Positions 1-11,306 are shown, numbered from the stretch's first letter. The stretch is 62,364 nt of DNA from Aminobacter sp. J41 (GCF_000526635.1 NZ_JAGL01000023.1:1-62364), one strand, 5' to 3'. The notes: a model not told the origin generated them from the letters alone. Made by a program: numbers and translations.

Positions 1-208
1 GGATGTCCGCTTGCAAGCCCGACGAGACAGCCTGCCGGACGCTCGGAGATGCTCCACCGATCAAGAAGCGGGGATGGTCCTCCCACAAGTTCTTCGACAG
101 GCGTGCCCTGGCTGATCCGTTCCATCTCGGCTGCAAGCGCACGAATGCGGCGAGTGTTGTCTCAAAGGCGGCCCCTTGATCAGGAGAACGAGGGTCGAAC
201 TTCAGCAT
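1..208 (-). CDS. Possible partial gene running off the left edge
   Basis: Two minus-strand frames are open here and neither closes before the edge. An ATG at 208, preceded by a GAAGGA-type ribosome site, opens one. A second frame, open from about 160 to base 1 with an internal ATG at 125, reads like real protein (it contains PLLDRWSISERPAGCLVGL). This is reminiscent of small rhizobial plasmid/island proteins (I believe the DUF6634 type, unverified). Joining the upstream start to the better-looking frame needs a frameshift near 140-160, so the gene may be broken. The C-terminus lies outside the window. Nothing else is supportable in 209-468. Confidence 0.3.
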   Translation of the reverse strand, partial: MLKFDPRSPDQGAAFETTLAAFVRLQPRWNGSARARLSKNLWEDHPRFLIGGASPSVRQAVSSGLQADI

Positions 209-468
209 TCGAAAAAGTTCCTTCTGTTAGCGTGTGAAAGCTCCGCCGAGCTCTGATCGGCACCGAAGCCAAGGGCTCGTCGTGTCCATTGCCGATTGCT
301 ATGCCGTCGGCTGTTGCCCTTGGTCGTTGACGCCTGACGCGCGACCGCAAGAACAAGCGTCACGCGTCTGCGCATCGTTGGGAAGCGGAGAGCCGTCGCA
401 GAGAATTCCAAGTCGGAGCTATTCGATGGATCCAAAAAGGAAGAGGCAGGGCTTCTTCCATTCTGACG

Positions 469-969
469 TCACGACGGCGCACAGGCGATGCGCAGTCGCG
501 GACGCGCTGGGCAGCTTTCAGGAATTTGCCCGCGCTGTACCAACCACCTCCACACCAGGACGGCGGCAGCATTGCCCGCATCAACCTGCTCGACCAGCCC
601 GGTAATGACACCAGGGGGAATCGGCAACTGGCGGGTCGCCGAGATGCGGGCAAATCTGATCGCCAGTCCGACTGTCTTTGCTGCGACGTCAGAAGGCTCC
701 GGGGTGGTTTCGCAGGAGCATGAGATGCTGAGACCCGAACGGATGCGGGTGACGCAGGCCCTGCTGTGCCCAGCTGCTTCAAGCACAGCCGCGACCGGGC
801 TGTCGACGAAAAAGCCAGGGGCGTTATCCTCTGCATGGTTCATCCCTGCAGCTGGACGAATATCGGACACATCCTGGGCAGCTCTGCGACCAGCAACGGG
901 GAAAGCCTTCCGAGGTGGCTGCTGCGCTGACTGAGGCGTCTGCGGGAATGGGATGATCATATTGTTCAT
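469..969 (-). CDS. Uncharacterised protein, accessory region
   Basis: A 166-residue protein that I do not recognise. I chose the ATG at 969 (MNNMIIPFPQ...) over the upstream start at 999 because CAGGAG lies about nine bases before it. The N-terminal 50 residues are rich in Pro, Gln and Ala and look disordered. The rest has alternating hydrophobic segments and a Cys pair (SCSC near residue 85), with no signal peptide or membrane helix. It is the third of three co-oriented minus-strand genes (2687 to 469) separated by 47 and 81 bases, so they could be one transcript. The neighbouring hipBA pair and insertion sequences indicate an accessory or plasmid-like region. Function unknown. Confidence 0.55.
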   Translation of the reverse strand: MNNMIIPFPQTPQSAQQPPRKAFPVAGRRAAQDVSDIRPAAGMNHAEDNAPGFFVDSPVAAVLEAAGHSRACVTRIRSGLSISCSCETTPEPSDVAAKTVGLAIRFARISATRQLPIPPGVITGLVEQVDAGNAAAVLVWRWLVQRGQIPESCPARPRLRIACAPS

Positions 970-1050
970 GGCAAAAAGCTCCTGTGGCGCGGCGAGCACG
1001 CATGGTGTGATGGTCGAGATTTCAGGTTGAGGCTGGTTGCTCAGACGGTG

Positions 1051-2307
1051 TTAAGGGACTTCGCCGCGCGCAAATCCAACGAGGATCGGCGGCTGCTCCG
1101 ACCGAGGCACATCTGTCCCGCGGCCTCTGACGGTACGAGCTCCGCGACGGTTCGCGGTCAACACAGTCTCAACCTCGTCTGCCAGGCGGCCCCGCGCTCC
1201 TTCGTGGTCAAGACCAGCGAGCGCATGTTCAGACCCCTCCCCTGACGTGATCACCTCGTCGAGAGCGACATCGTCGGTGCCGTCTACGTCCTCAGCCCCA
1301 AAGCTGCCCGGAAGATCGATGTCGCCGATCGCACGAAGGCAGGCCGCCCGGATCTCCTCCTGAACGCGGCAGGCAAACTTTGCCCGAAGCTCGAGCAACG
1401 CCGCCCCTGCATCGGGCACGCCGATCAGTTCACCGATCTCATCAAGCGCAAAGATGCCACTCCGGCGATCGCGGCGTTCGCTGGAGCCATCGATGATGGC
1501 GATTTCAACGGACGTCACCCCAGCAACCCGGCCTTCAATATGAAGCCAGTCTGCAGCGATCAGCGCTGCAGCCATCATGCGCTCGCGCAAGGCGACAAGC
1601 CTGCGCTCCTGATAGGTGGCAAGCGAGCGTTTGACGTCGAGGATCAGAGCCGAATGCTTGGCGTGATCGACGATGAATAGATCCGGCGTGTAGGTGGTCC
1701 TGTAGTGCACCTCAGAGCGCAACCGGATACCTTTGAGGGCATCCCAGCCATTACGCTTCAGCATCTCGGCCGCGGCAGGCACGATCGGCAGCGCGGTCTC
1801 GCCAGGCATGAGTGTCAGAGCCGGATTCTCCGAGGCAAGGCGAGCAACGCCAAGCTCGAGGAGCTTACCCTCGTGATAGGTGACCGCACGGACCAGCGAG
1901 TTGAGTTCGGCAAAGGAACCAAAAACCTGATCTGCCCGATCACCCGCAACAAGGATCGCGCCGATGGCATCCTCGATCAGGAGATCGAAGTCGGCATTCC
2001 GGCTACCCTCGGCATCGCCACCACCTCCATTTCCGAGGCCTCCCAGAGCTGCGACGTCCCTGCCCGCGTCCTTTCGGTGAGCACTTGCTCTTGGACGGGT
2101 GGCGGTACGCCCCTCGCCTGCTCCAGTATTTCGGTCCGTCGCACTGCGGTCGAGACGGGGCTCCTCCCTGGCGGATACCACCGAAGTACGGCAACGGCTG
2201 CGCGATGCCTGAACGTCGGCGACCTCCCCTCCTCTGGCGGCGCGAGGAAGGGCCGTCGCACGCATGTGACGGATCGGCCGCCCGTTGATGGCTTGGATAA
2301 CTGACAT
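1051..2307 (-). CDS. Uncharacterised protein with PD-(D/E)XK-like signature
   Basis: A 418-residue protein starting at an ATG preceded by AGGAGAG. The first ~105 residues are low-complexity, Arg/Ala/Gly-rich and probably disordered. Residues ~106-275 look globular. Within them P208-D209 follows a Tyr-Thr and is succeeded 15 residues later by D224-V225-K226 at the end of a hydrophobic strand (ALILDVK). This is the spacing and pattern of the PD-(D/E)XK nuclease-fold core, with a possible helix-borne Glu near E146. The C-terminal ~80 residues are acidic then basic. Seen: the motif. Known: such cores occur in restriction, repair and mobile-element nucleases. Inferred: a possible DNA-acting enzyme; no experimental analogue is recognised. 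It lies between two unknown genes on the same strand. Confidence 0.6.
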   Translation of the reverse strand: MSVIQAINGRPIRHMRATALPRAARGGEVADVQASRSRCRTSVVSAREEPRLDRSATDRNTGAGEGRTATRPRASAHRKDAGRDVAALGGLGNGGGGDAEGSRNADFDLLIEDAIGAILVAGDRADQVFGSFAELNSLVRAVTYHEGKLLELGVARLASENPALTLMPGETALPIVPAAAEMLKRNGWDALKGIRLRSEVHYRTTYTPDLFIVDHAKHSALILDVKRSLATYQERRLVALRERMMAAALIAADWLHIEGRVAGVTSVEIAIIDGSSERRDRRSGIFALDEIGELIGVPDAGAALLELRAKFACRVQEEIRAACLRAIGDIDLPGSFGAEDVDGTDDVALDEVITSGEGSEHALAGLDHEGARGRLADEVETVLTANRRGARTVRGRGTDVPRSEQPPILVGFARGEVP

Positions 2308-2354
2308 GGATCTCTCCTGAAGGATCTATGGGCGCTTCACGTTTTAGGTGTGCG

Positions 2355-2687
2355 TCAGGCTGCAACCTTCAGCAGATCGAGATCGCCGCTATCGTCTTCG
2401 AAAGAGGATGCATCGCCCAGCAATTCGGATGCGGCGCTAATGAAGGTACCGCCGCTGCCGCCGTGGAGCAGATTGGCCAGCGCTCGTTCTGCCGCAAGCG
2501 CACGTGCATTCGCTTCTTCCAGGGCAAGCAACAGAGCTGCGACAGCAGAGAGCTGTCCGAGGGTCAGGTCCGCGAGCTCAAGTGTGACGTCGCCAACATG
2601 CGTAGCGAAAGCATCGGCTGCTGCAAGCTGGGGGCTCGCACTGCGTGCGGCTTCTTTCGGGAGAGAGTTCAGAGTACCAGTAGACAT
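2355..2687 (-). CDS. Uncharacterised small protein
   Basis: A 110-residue, Ala/Leu-rich, acidic-tailed protein of unknown family. The start is well supported: AAGGAGGT lies eight bases before the ATG at 2687. The middle (residues ~35-75) is predicted helical with a heptad-like Leu/Ala pattern, and the C-terminus contains a DASSFEDDSGDLD acidic patch. No signal peptide or membrane helix is visible. It is the first gene of the minus-strand trio and is divergent from hipB. The shared 302-base intergenic region holds the hip operators, so its promoter may be influenced by HipB. Confidence 0.5.
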   Translation of the reverse strand: MSTGTLNSLPKEAARSASPQLAAADAFATHVGDVTLELADLTLGQLSAVAALLLALEEANARALAAERALANLLHGGSGGTFISAASELLGDASSFEDDSGDLDLLKVAA

Positions 2688-2920
2688 AGCCCAAGACCTC
2701 CTTACCAGGTTGCGGGTCAGGCCTTCGTTGATGCGCCAACATCGACGGAGGCCGCCTGAGACGGCAGGACCGCCCCGCCGCCAAGATCACCCTGGCAGGA
2801 TCCGCCGGAGATCTGAGCCCCTAATTTTCGGGATCTCGAATTTTTTCGCGATCGCATGGTTAACAGGCCGCGTCGGCAGCATGATCAACCACCCACTGGC
2901 GATCAGCGGGAGACCACGCT

Positions 2921-2964
2921 AATATACGATCGTATATTGATCCGTTTTATATACGAACGCATAT
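2921..2964. promoter_or_regulatory. Two palindromic operators upstream of hipBA
   Basis: AATATACGATCGTATATT (2921-2938) is a perfect 18-bp palindrome. A second, imperfect copy, ATATACGAACGCATAT, lies at 2949-2964. They are 27 bases centre to centre and end 25 bases before the hipB start. HipB-type antitoxins autorepress by binding paired palindromes upstream of their own operon, so these are the expected operators. The rest of the 2688-2989 intergenic region shows no gene and serves the divergent 2687 gene as well. Confidence 0.75.
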
Positions 2965-2989
2965 CATCCGAGGTCTTTTAGCGGCTAGC

Positions 2990-3268
2990 ATGAAGATCAA
3001 GACCACCCGAGATATCGGCCTCCTGATGAAGGAAGCTCGCGCGCGCAAGGGCCTCTCGCAAGCTGCGCTGGCGAGGATGATCAATTCGACGCAGACGTGG
3101 ATATCGTGGGTCGAGAACGGCAAGCCAACGGCTGAGATCGGCAGTGTGCTGCTGGCACTGACCACGCTTGGCGTGGAGATGGATTTCAGGCTTCCTCCCG
3201 CGCCAACGTCTACCGCTGATGATGGTGTTGATCTGCCTGACGATGACGACGTCCCATACAAGCTTTAG
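2990..3268 (+). CDS. hipB: HipB-type XRE-family antitoxin
   Basis: A 92-residue helix-turn-helix protein. Residues ~8-65 form an XRE/Cro-like domain (GLLMKEARARKGLSQAAL, then a TWISWVENGK recognition region typical of HipB-like antitoxins). The tail is Pro-rich and acidic (DDDDVPYKL). It sits 14 bases before the hipA-like toxin gene and 25 bases after two palindromic operators. Known family role: it binds DNA as a dimer, represses the operon and neutralises HipA by complex formation. The call is by motif and context; partner specificity is inferred. Confidence 0.88.
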   Translation: MKIKTTRDIGLLMKEARARKGLSQAALARMINSTQTWISWVENGKPTAEIGSVLLALTTLGVEMDFRLPPAPTSTADDGVDLPDDDDVPYKL

Positions 3269-3282
3269 CCGACAGTGACCCC

Positions 3283-4596
3283 ATGAGCCGCCCGGCCGAC
3301 ATCCTCGACGTCCATATTGCTGGCAAACCCGCGGGCGAGCTTCGCCAACTTCCTGGCGGCAGGCTTTCGTTCTCCTATCACGAACAATGGATCAACGGCC
3401 GGGCGGAAATCCCGCTCTCGCTCTCCATGCCAACGATCAGGAGGACCTACGAGGGCAAGGTCGTAGAGGCATTCTTGTGGGGGCTGCTGCCGGACAATGA
3501 GGAGATCCTCGCTGGATGGGTGCGGCGGTTCCAGGTCTCGGCCCGAAACCCGCTTGCCTTGCTCAAGCACGTCGGCCGCGACTGCGCGGGCGCTGTCGAG
3601 TTTCTCCCGCATGGAGAACCAGCATCGAGCGACGATGACGTCTTGTTCCTAACCGAGGAAGAGGTTGGCGAGCGGCTGCGCGAACTGCGAAAAGATGCTG
3701 CAGCGACCCGGCGCATTGGCGATCCCGGGCAGTTCACCCTTGCCGGAGCTCAGCCGAAGACGGCGCTCTATTTTGACAGTGACAGCGGCCGCTGGGGGAT
3801 ACCTGTTGGCAATGTACCCACGACCCACATCATCAAGCCGCCGATGCCGCACCTCAACGGCTATGCGGAGAACGAACACTTCTGTCTGCGCCTTGCGCGC
3901 AAGCTTGGCCTGGACGTCGCACAAAGCCAAGTCCTGGAATTCGCAGGCGAGAAGGCGCTCGTCGTCGAGCGCTACGACCGTCGCAGGGTCAACGGCCGGA
4001 TCATCCGTATCCATCAGGAAGACATGTGCCAGGCGCTGTCGGTGATGCCGACGGGCAAGTACGAGAACCAGGGCGGCCCCGGCATCGCCGCGATTTCCAC
4101 GAGAGTGCTGCCAGCCTCACAAGATCCGGTCCGCGAACGCCAAACTTTCCTCGCCGCGGTGATCTTCAACTGGATCATTGGCGGCACCGACGCGCACGCA
4201 AAGAACTACTCGATGCTGCTTGGGCCTAAAGCTGACGCGCGCCTCGCCCCACTCTACGACGTCTCCTCCATCCTGCCCCACCTCGGCGAGGCCGGGATCG
4301 AGGCTCAGTTAAACGACCTCAAGCTCTCAATGAGGGTCGACAAGGTCTACTCGATCGAGGAAATCATGCCGCGCGACTGGGAGCGCTGCGCTACGTCGGC
4401 AAAGGTTGGCCGAGAATTCACGCTGGGGACCATCCGTCACCAGCTGGCGGTGATCCCGGACGTGGCAGCAGACTGTGACCGCGACCTGAGGATGGACGGG
4501 ATCACCCACGAGATCGTCGTCCGTCTCGTCGATGCAATATCAAGGCGCGTCAATTGCCTGGCCAGCTTCTATGGGGCGGAAATAGCGGCAGATTAG
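3283..4596 (+). CDS. hipA: HipA-type serine/threonine kinase toxin
   Basis: A 437-residue HipA homologue of usual length. The N-terminal subdomain carries GLLPDN (67-72). The kinase part has the regulatory P-loop region AGAQPKTAL (154-162), the catalytic loop TDAHAKN (302-308, D303 proposed base) and the metal-binding Asp in PLYDVSS (D326). All core residues look intact, so an active kinase is likely. In E. coli HipA a Ser immediately precedes the VAGAQEKTA loop and is autophosphorylated. Here the equivalent residue is Thr152, conservative but unusual. Known role: HipA toxins phosphorylate translation factors such as aminoacyl-tRNA synthetases and induce dormancy. The substrate here is unknown. 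Cotranscribed with hipB. Confidence 0.88.
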   Translation: MSRPADILDVHIAGKPAGELRQLPGGRLSFSYHEQWINGRAEIPLSLSMPTIRRTYEGKVVEAFLWGLLPDNEEILAGWVRRFQVSARNPLALLKHVGRDCAGAVEFLPHGEPASSDDDVLFLTEEEVGERLRELRKDAAATRRIGDPGQFTLAGAQPKTALYFDSDSGRWGIPVGNVPTTHIIKPPMPHLNGYAENEHFCLRLARKLGLDVAQSQVLEFAGEKALVVERYDRRRVNGRIIRIHQEDMCQALSVMPTGKYENQGGPGIAAISTRVLPASQDPVRERQTFLAAVIFNWIIGGTDAHAKNYSMLLGPKADARLAPLYDVSSILPHLGEAGIEAQLNDLKLSMRVDKVYSIEEIMPRDWERCATSAKVGREFTLGTIRHQLAVIPDVAADCDRDLRMDGITHEIVVRLVDAISRRVNCLASFYGAEIAAD

Positions 4597-4927
4597 GCTG
4601 AGGTCGCGATTAAGAAGTCCGCCAGCAGCCTTACTTCGGCCGACGTTCAAATCGGATGCCAGGAGGAGGTTCGCTTCGCGTGCCGGGCCGAGGTACTTCT
4701 CGCATAGCTCTGTCGCCTAGTCTCGAAATGACGGCGAACACGTTACGAACAGGGTCCAAGCAGTTCGCCTAGGACGTGTTGCAGCCCGCGCCAGAGGTCA
4801 CTTGGTGACTGTGCCTCGCGTCGCTCTCACTCCTAACTTGGCCAAGACTTTTCGGGAAGACTAAGGATGCCACAAGGAAGTCTGTTCAGTCTATGTTTCG
4901 AAATAGGGCACGATACCTTGAATTGAG
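4597..4927. other. Gene-free stretch between hipA and the IS256 element
   Basis: About 330 bases with no convincing open frame, no recognisable RNA gene and no clear terminator hairpin with a T-run. It is the left flank of the IS256 insertion. The sequence just beyond the right end (after 8957) also shows no gene that would be rejoined if the element were removed, so the insertion seems to lie in non-coding or decayed DNA. Confidence 0.5.
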
Positions 4928-4964
4928 AGTGGCGGGGTGACGTCCCGGGACGTGGTGTAGGTGG
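4928..4964. repeat. IS256 left end: target duplication plus inverted repeat
   Basis: AGTGGCGG (4928-4935) is the left target-site copy. Bases 4936-4964 start GGTGACGTCCC and contain CGTGGTGTAG, matched in reverse complement at the right end. Confidence 0.8.
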
Positions 4965-5036
4965 GTAGCGCGGTGGTCATCGGCGTTTTCCGGTAGGGTC
5001 TGGTTGTCGAAGCCAACCTTTCTGGGGAGACCACCG

Positions 5037-5402
5037 ATGACCGACGAGATGATGAACCTGCGTGCGCTAGTCGAGAAGAGCGCGGATGCCGATCTCCTGC
5101 GCGAGATGATCGGTTTCGCCGCCGAGCGGCTGATGGAGATGGAGGTGGGTGCTGCAACCGGCGCCGCCTATGGCGAGAAGTCTTCGCTTCGGACGGCCCA
5201 GCGCAACGGCTATCGCGACAGGGACTGGGAGACGCGCGCGGGCACCGTCGAGCTGCGCATTCCCAAGCTCCGGAAAGGTTCTTACTTCCCTGGCTTTCTG
5301 GAACCGCGCCGCATGGCCGAGAAGGCGCTGACGGCGGTGATCCAGGAAGCCTACGTCCACGGCATCTCGACGCGCTCGGTCGACGAGCTCGTCAAGGCGA
5401 TG
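5037..5402 (+). pseudogene. IS256-family transposase, 5' fragment
   Basis: The first 122 codons of a mutator-type (IS256) transposase, starting at the ATG at 5037 with GGGGAG about nine bases upstream (an in-frame TTG at 5004 is less likely). It contains the N-terminal helical region and the [18 protein letters not shown] and [13 protein letters not shown] blocks conserved in this family. It is cut after VDELVKAM by the IS21-family insertion and resumes at 8048. Read-through into the IS gives an artificial 3' tail to about 5534. Confidence 0.85.
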
Positions 5403-5484
5403 TGCGCGGCGACAATCAAGGTGAGATTCAGCGTCAATCAGGATGAGACTCGGCGGGGGGGGGTGTGGCGAAGGGAGGGCGTAG

Positions 5485-7990
<2,506 letters not shown>

Positions 7991-8047
7991 GAGTCTCATC
8001 TAGATTGTCGCCGCCGTCTCATCCTGATCGCCGCGCCATAGGCGATG

Positions 8048-8881
8048 GGCATGTCGGGCATCTCGAAGAGCCAGGTGTCGCGGCTCTGCGAGGAGATCGA
8101 CGGCAAGGTGAAGGCCTTCCTCGAACGGCCGATCGAAGGCGACTGGCCATACCTGTGGATCGGCGCGACCTACCTCAAGGTCCGTCGAGGCGGCCGCATC
8201 GTCTCCGTCGCCGTCATCATCGCGGTCGGCGTCAACACGGACGGCCGGCGCGAGGTTCTGGGCATGGAGATTGGCACCTCGGAGGCCGAGCCGATCTGGA
8301 CCGAGTTCCTGCGCAAGCTGACCCGCCGAGGCCTGCGCGGAGTCAAGCTCGTGGTCTCCGACGCCCATGAAGGCCTCAAGGCTGCCGTCACCAAGGTTCT
8401 CTCGGCCACTTGGCAGCGCTGCCGCGTCCACTTCATGCGCAACGTTCTGGCCCATGCCGGCAAGAGCAGTCGCCGCGTCGTCTCTGCCTTCATCGCCACT
8501 GCCTTCGCCCAGGAGACACCGGAAGCCGCCAGCACCCAGTGGCGGGCCGTCGCCGACCAGATCCGGCCGAAGGTGCCCAAGCTCGCCGCCATCCTCGACG
8601 ACGCCGAGCCAGACGTGCTCGCCTACATGACCTTCCCGAAGGAGCACCGCGCCAAGCTCCATTCGACCAACCCCATCGAGCGGCTCAATGGCGAGATCAA
8701 GCGGCGCACCGACGTCGTCGGCATCTTCCCGAATGACGACGCCATCGTGAGGCTCGTCGGAGCCTTGCTGCTTGAACAGAACGACGAGTGGGCCGTCCAG
8801 CGCGCCCGCTACATGACGCTGGAAAGCGTCGGCCAGTTGAGCGATGATCCCCTCATCAGCCTGCCGGCAGTGGCGCGCTGA
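8048..8881 (+). pseudogene. IS256-family transposase, 3' fragment with mutated catalytic Asp
   Basis: Continues the transposase from 5402, giving 400 codons in total. It has the SKSQVSRLCEEID region and the DDE domain. The second Asp (LVVSDAHEGL) and the Glu (NPIERLNGEIKRRT) are present. The first catalytic Asp, normally in a W-(I/L)-D-A-T-Y context, is Gly here (LWIGATYLKV; codon GGC instead of the expected GAC). The protein would be inactive even without the insertion. The stop at 8881 lies 40 bases before the right inverted repeat. Confidence 0.87.
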
Positions 8882-8920
8882 TCAACCCGGCAATGGCGGA
8901 GAGCACGGCGAACAACGCCG

Positions 8921-8957
8921 CCAGCTACACCACGCCGTGGGACACCATCAGTGGCGG
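8921..8957. repeat. IS256 right end: inverted repeat plus target duplication
   Basis: Bases 8921-8949 are the reverse complement partner of 4936-4964, and 8950-8957 (AGTGGCGG) is the second copy of the target site. Confidence 0.8.
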
Positions 8958-9025
8958 CATGAACGTTATGGCTGCCGGCTGCCGGCGGTTGCACCGACTG
9001 TTCTCACGATGCGCAAGAGGAAGAT

Positions 9026-9631
9026 ATGTCGTCGCATGTTACGGGCATACTCAAGTCTCCACTCATGCGTGACGGAAGACCCGATAACGCGATAATTCAG
9101 GACAGTTTTGATGGTTGCCTTCGGTGGAAGCGGCTCAGGCTATGGAACCTTTATTCGAAGGAGCCTCGCCTGCTATCTTGGATAGTGCTTAATCCAGCGG
9201 GTACACCAGGAAACGACGTTCCCACACCGTTGCCGCGCAAGGGGGCAGGCTGGTGCATGGCAATGCTTAGTTGGCGGTGGGGGTTCGACGGCTTCATTAC
9301 CTACAACGTCTTCCCGTTCGCTGATCCCAAGCCTGCGACGCTTGCCAGGTTCCTGCGGGAGCATGGCAAGGAACCGATCGAGCGCACCCACGCTCTGATC
9401 GCCCGCGATATAGCCCCCAACGATGCGGCTATGGCTGCATGGGGAAGCGCTGGTCCTCCCTCCACCGCTGATTTTGTTGCCAATCTTCTTCAACGCATTG
9501 ACGACGAGAAGGGTTGGCCTTTGAACCTCTGGTGTCTGAAGACGAACCGCGACGGCAACCCTCGGCATGCGAGCCGCATCTCACACGGGACACGCCCAGA
9601 GCCGTTCCGCTTGAGCATGCCCAACCGTTGA
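9026..9631 (+). CDS. DUF1643-family protein
   Basis: A 201-residue protein whose start is supported by AGAGGAAG just before the ATG. The pattern WIVLNPAGTPGNDVPTP, then ITYNVFPFADPKPATL, AAWGSAG and finally LWCLKTNRDGNPRH matches the DUF1643 family, whose members have an (I/L)LNPS..D.T block, an N-(L/V)-F block and a C-terminal LG-x-(T/N)-x-DG-x-P-x-H block. The biochemical role is unknown. Members are scattered in accessory regions and mobile islands, which fits this location just right of the IS256 element. The protein is probably cytoplasmic. Downstream to 9714 nothing is recognised. Confidence 0.75.
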   Translation: MSSHVTGILKSPLMRDGRPDNAIIQDSFDGCLRWKRLRLWNLYSKEPRLLSWIVLNPAGTPGNDVPTPLPRKGAGWCMAMLSWRWGFDGFITYNVFPFADPKPATLARFLREHGKEPIERTHALIARDIAPNDAAMAAWGSAGPPSTADFVANLLQRIDDEKGWPLNLWCLKTNRDGNPRHASRISHGTRPEPFRLSMPNR

Positions 9632-9714
9632 AGAAGCGTCATCACGACCTTCGCTATGGAGCAGTAGGCGAAGACGTCGCCTTCGGGCTGACCTGCTCCC
9701 CGTTTTGTCCGCGC

Positions 9715-10190
9715 CTATAAGTTAGCCCTGTTCACGTTGTGGCACGATGTGGACGGGGTTCCAAATTCGTTGCGTGTGTGCCCGTCGCTGCTGGTGTGGG
9801 GGCGGTTCAGATTGTAGTAGATCCCCCATTCTTCGATGCTGTCTCGGGCGGCCGATCACTGGTGAAGAGCCGCTCACCAAGACAATCGTCGCGCAGCCGA
9901 CCGTTCAAGCTCTCCACGAAGCGATTCTGCCTCGGTTTGCCCGGCACGATGTAGTGCCACTCGATACGCCGATCTTCCTGCCATGCCAGGATGGCATTCG
10001 AGGTCAGCTCGGTGCCGTTGTTTGACACGATCATGCAGGGGTAGCCGCGATGCTCGGCGATGATGTCGAGTTCGCGGGCGACGCGTTCGCCCGAGATCGA
10101 GTTGTCGACGACGCACACCAGGCACTCCCGGCTGAGGTCGTCGATGACGCACAGGATCCGGAGGCGGCAACTGTCGGAATTGCCCTACAT
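9715..10190 (-). pseudogene. IS3-family transposase (OrfB) remnant
   Basis: A degraded C-terminal half of an IS3-type DDE transposase. One frame shows the first Asp region ([12 protein letters not shown]), then [17 protein letters not shown] and [20 protein letters not shown]. After LFTS the match continues in another frame as [18 protein letters not shown] to a stop at 9715-9717, so a frameshift lies near 9850. The second catalytic residue, normally Asp in SDNGTE, is Asn (SNNGTE). The 5' end fades out around 10190 and OrfA was not found. It is clearly non-functional. Confidence 0.8.
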
Positions 10191-10520
10191 AAACCGATGG
10201 ATCTTCGGGCTCGGGGTTGCAGGGGGCGAAGAACGTCGTTCGCCCTGCTCCACTGCAACCCCGGCTTCCCGCCTCGGGGCCTTTGCCTCCGCCGCACCTA
10301 GCCCACTGCAATGCCTGCCGAAAGTTCGAGCCCGTTGCGGCAACGTGATGGCGACGCTCGCCCACCGCAGTAGCACGTGCAAATTGGCCCTGCCGATCGG
10401 AAGGCAAAGTTTGCCTGAAGGGGCTCTCAGGGCTGCAGTATCGTGCTATGTACCGTGGAAAGTATCGCTGAAGTGTTCCCGCCCAGAAAGACAGGCGAGA
10501 AAGCAGCTTTTTGCGCTTAA
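10191..10520. other. Decayed stretch between IS3 remnant and truncated regulator
   Basis: About 330 bases with only broken frames. It lacks a recognisable IS3 OrfA and also lacks the missing N-terminal part of the GlxA-type gene that follows. It is probably the scar of the insertion or deletion that truncated that gene. Confidence 0.45.
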
Positions 10521-11306
10521 TTGGCGAAGAGTCCCATCCTCCCCGCCGACGTCGACACGCTGCTGATTGCCGGTGCCGAGCGGGAACCGCTGCTCGAAGC
10601 CGTCAGGGACGAGGCGCTGAGGCGCGCGCTGCCCCGGCTCGTTCCGCAGACGAAGCGCTATGGCTCGGTCTGCACCGGGGGCTTTGTCCTTGCTGCGCTT
10701 GGCTTCCTCGACGGCAAACGGGTTGCCACTCACTGGGACTCCAGCGAGCCGCTGACGGCAGCCTTTCCCAACGTCAGCGTCGACTCCGACGCGCTCTATG
10801 TCGTCGACGGCGAGGTATGGACCTCGGCAGGTGTCACCACCGGCATCGACATGGCGCTGGCAATGGTGGCACAGGACATCGACTCCACGATTGCCAGCGA
10901 GGTGGCGAAACGGCTGGTGCTCTATGCGCGGCGGCCGGGCTACCAGTCGCAGTTCAGCCCGGTCCTGCAGGCTCAGGTGAAGGGCGATAGCCCCTTCGCC
11001 GAGCTGATCGAGTGGATCCAGGAAAACCTCGGCGCGCAACTCGATGTCCCGATCCTCGCTGAACGCGCGGGCATGACGGAGCGCACCTTTCACCGCAAAT
11101 TCGTCGCCTCGACCGGCGAGACCCCTGCCCGCTTCGTCGAGATCGCCCGGCTGGATGCCGCGCGCATGCTCTTGTCACGCGGCCTGTCGCTCAAGTCGGT
11201 CGCGGCGCAGGTCGGGCTCTACCCGCCGGCGCGACTCACCGAGGCGTTCGAGCGGCGCTTCGGCATCGCCCCGCGCCTGTTCCGCGACATGCATGCCGAG
11301 CTCTAG
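10521..11306 (+). CDS. GlxA-type AraC-family regulator, N-terminally truncated
   Basis: A 261-residue frame beginning at a TTG directly after an in-frame TAA (10518-10520). It corresponds to GlxA-family regulators from about residue 60-70 on. The DJ-1/PfpI-like domain retains its nucleophile-elbow region (SVCTGGFVLAALGFLDG...THW). The two C-terminal AraC helix-turn-helix motifs (LAERAGMTERTFHRKF and SVAAQVGLYPPARLTEAF) are intact. Normal members are ~320 residues, so the first strand and helix of the amidotransferase-like domain are missing. The upstream DNA is a decayed IS3 scar. Whether it is expressed is doubtful. It converges on, and overlaps by four bases, the dihydrofolate-reductase-like gene, a common partner of GlxA-type regulators. 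Confidence 0.72.
   Translation: MAKSPILPADVDTLLIAGAEREPLLEAVRDEALRRALPRLVPQTKRYGSVCTGGFVLAALGFLDGKRVATHWDSSEPLTAAFPNVSVDSDALYVVDGEVWTSAGVTTGIDMALAMVAQDIDSTIASEVAKRLVLYARRPGYQSQFSPVLQAQVKGDSPFAELIEWIQENLGAQLDVPILAERAGMTERTFHRKFVASTGETPARFVEIARLDAARMLLSRGLSLKSVAAQVGLYPPARLTEAFERRFGIAPRLFRDMHAEL

Noticed and set aside
4597-4927. tRNA or integrase attachment site at the island edge
   Set aside because: No cloverleaf, anticodon arm or att-like duplicate of a tRNA 3' end could be found in this stretch or nearby.
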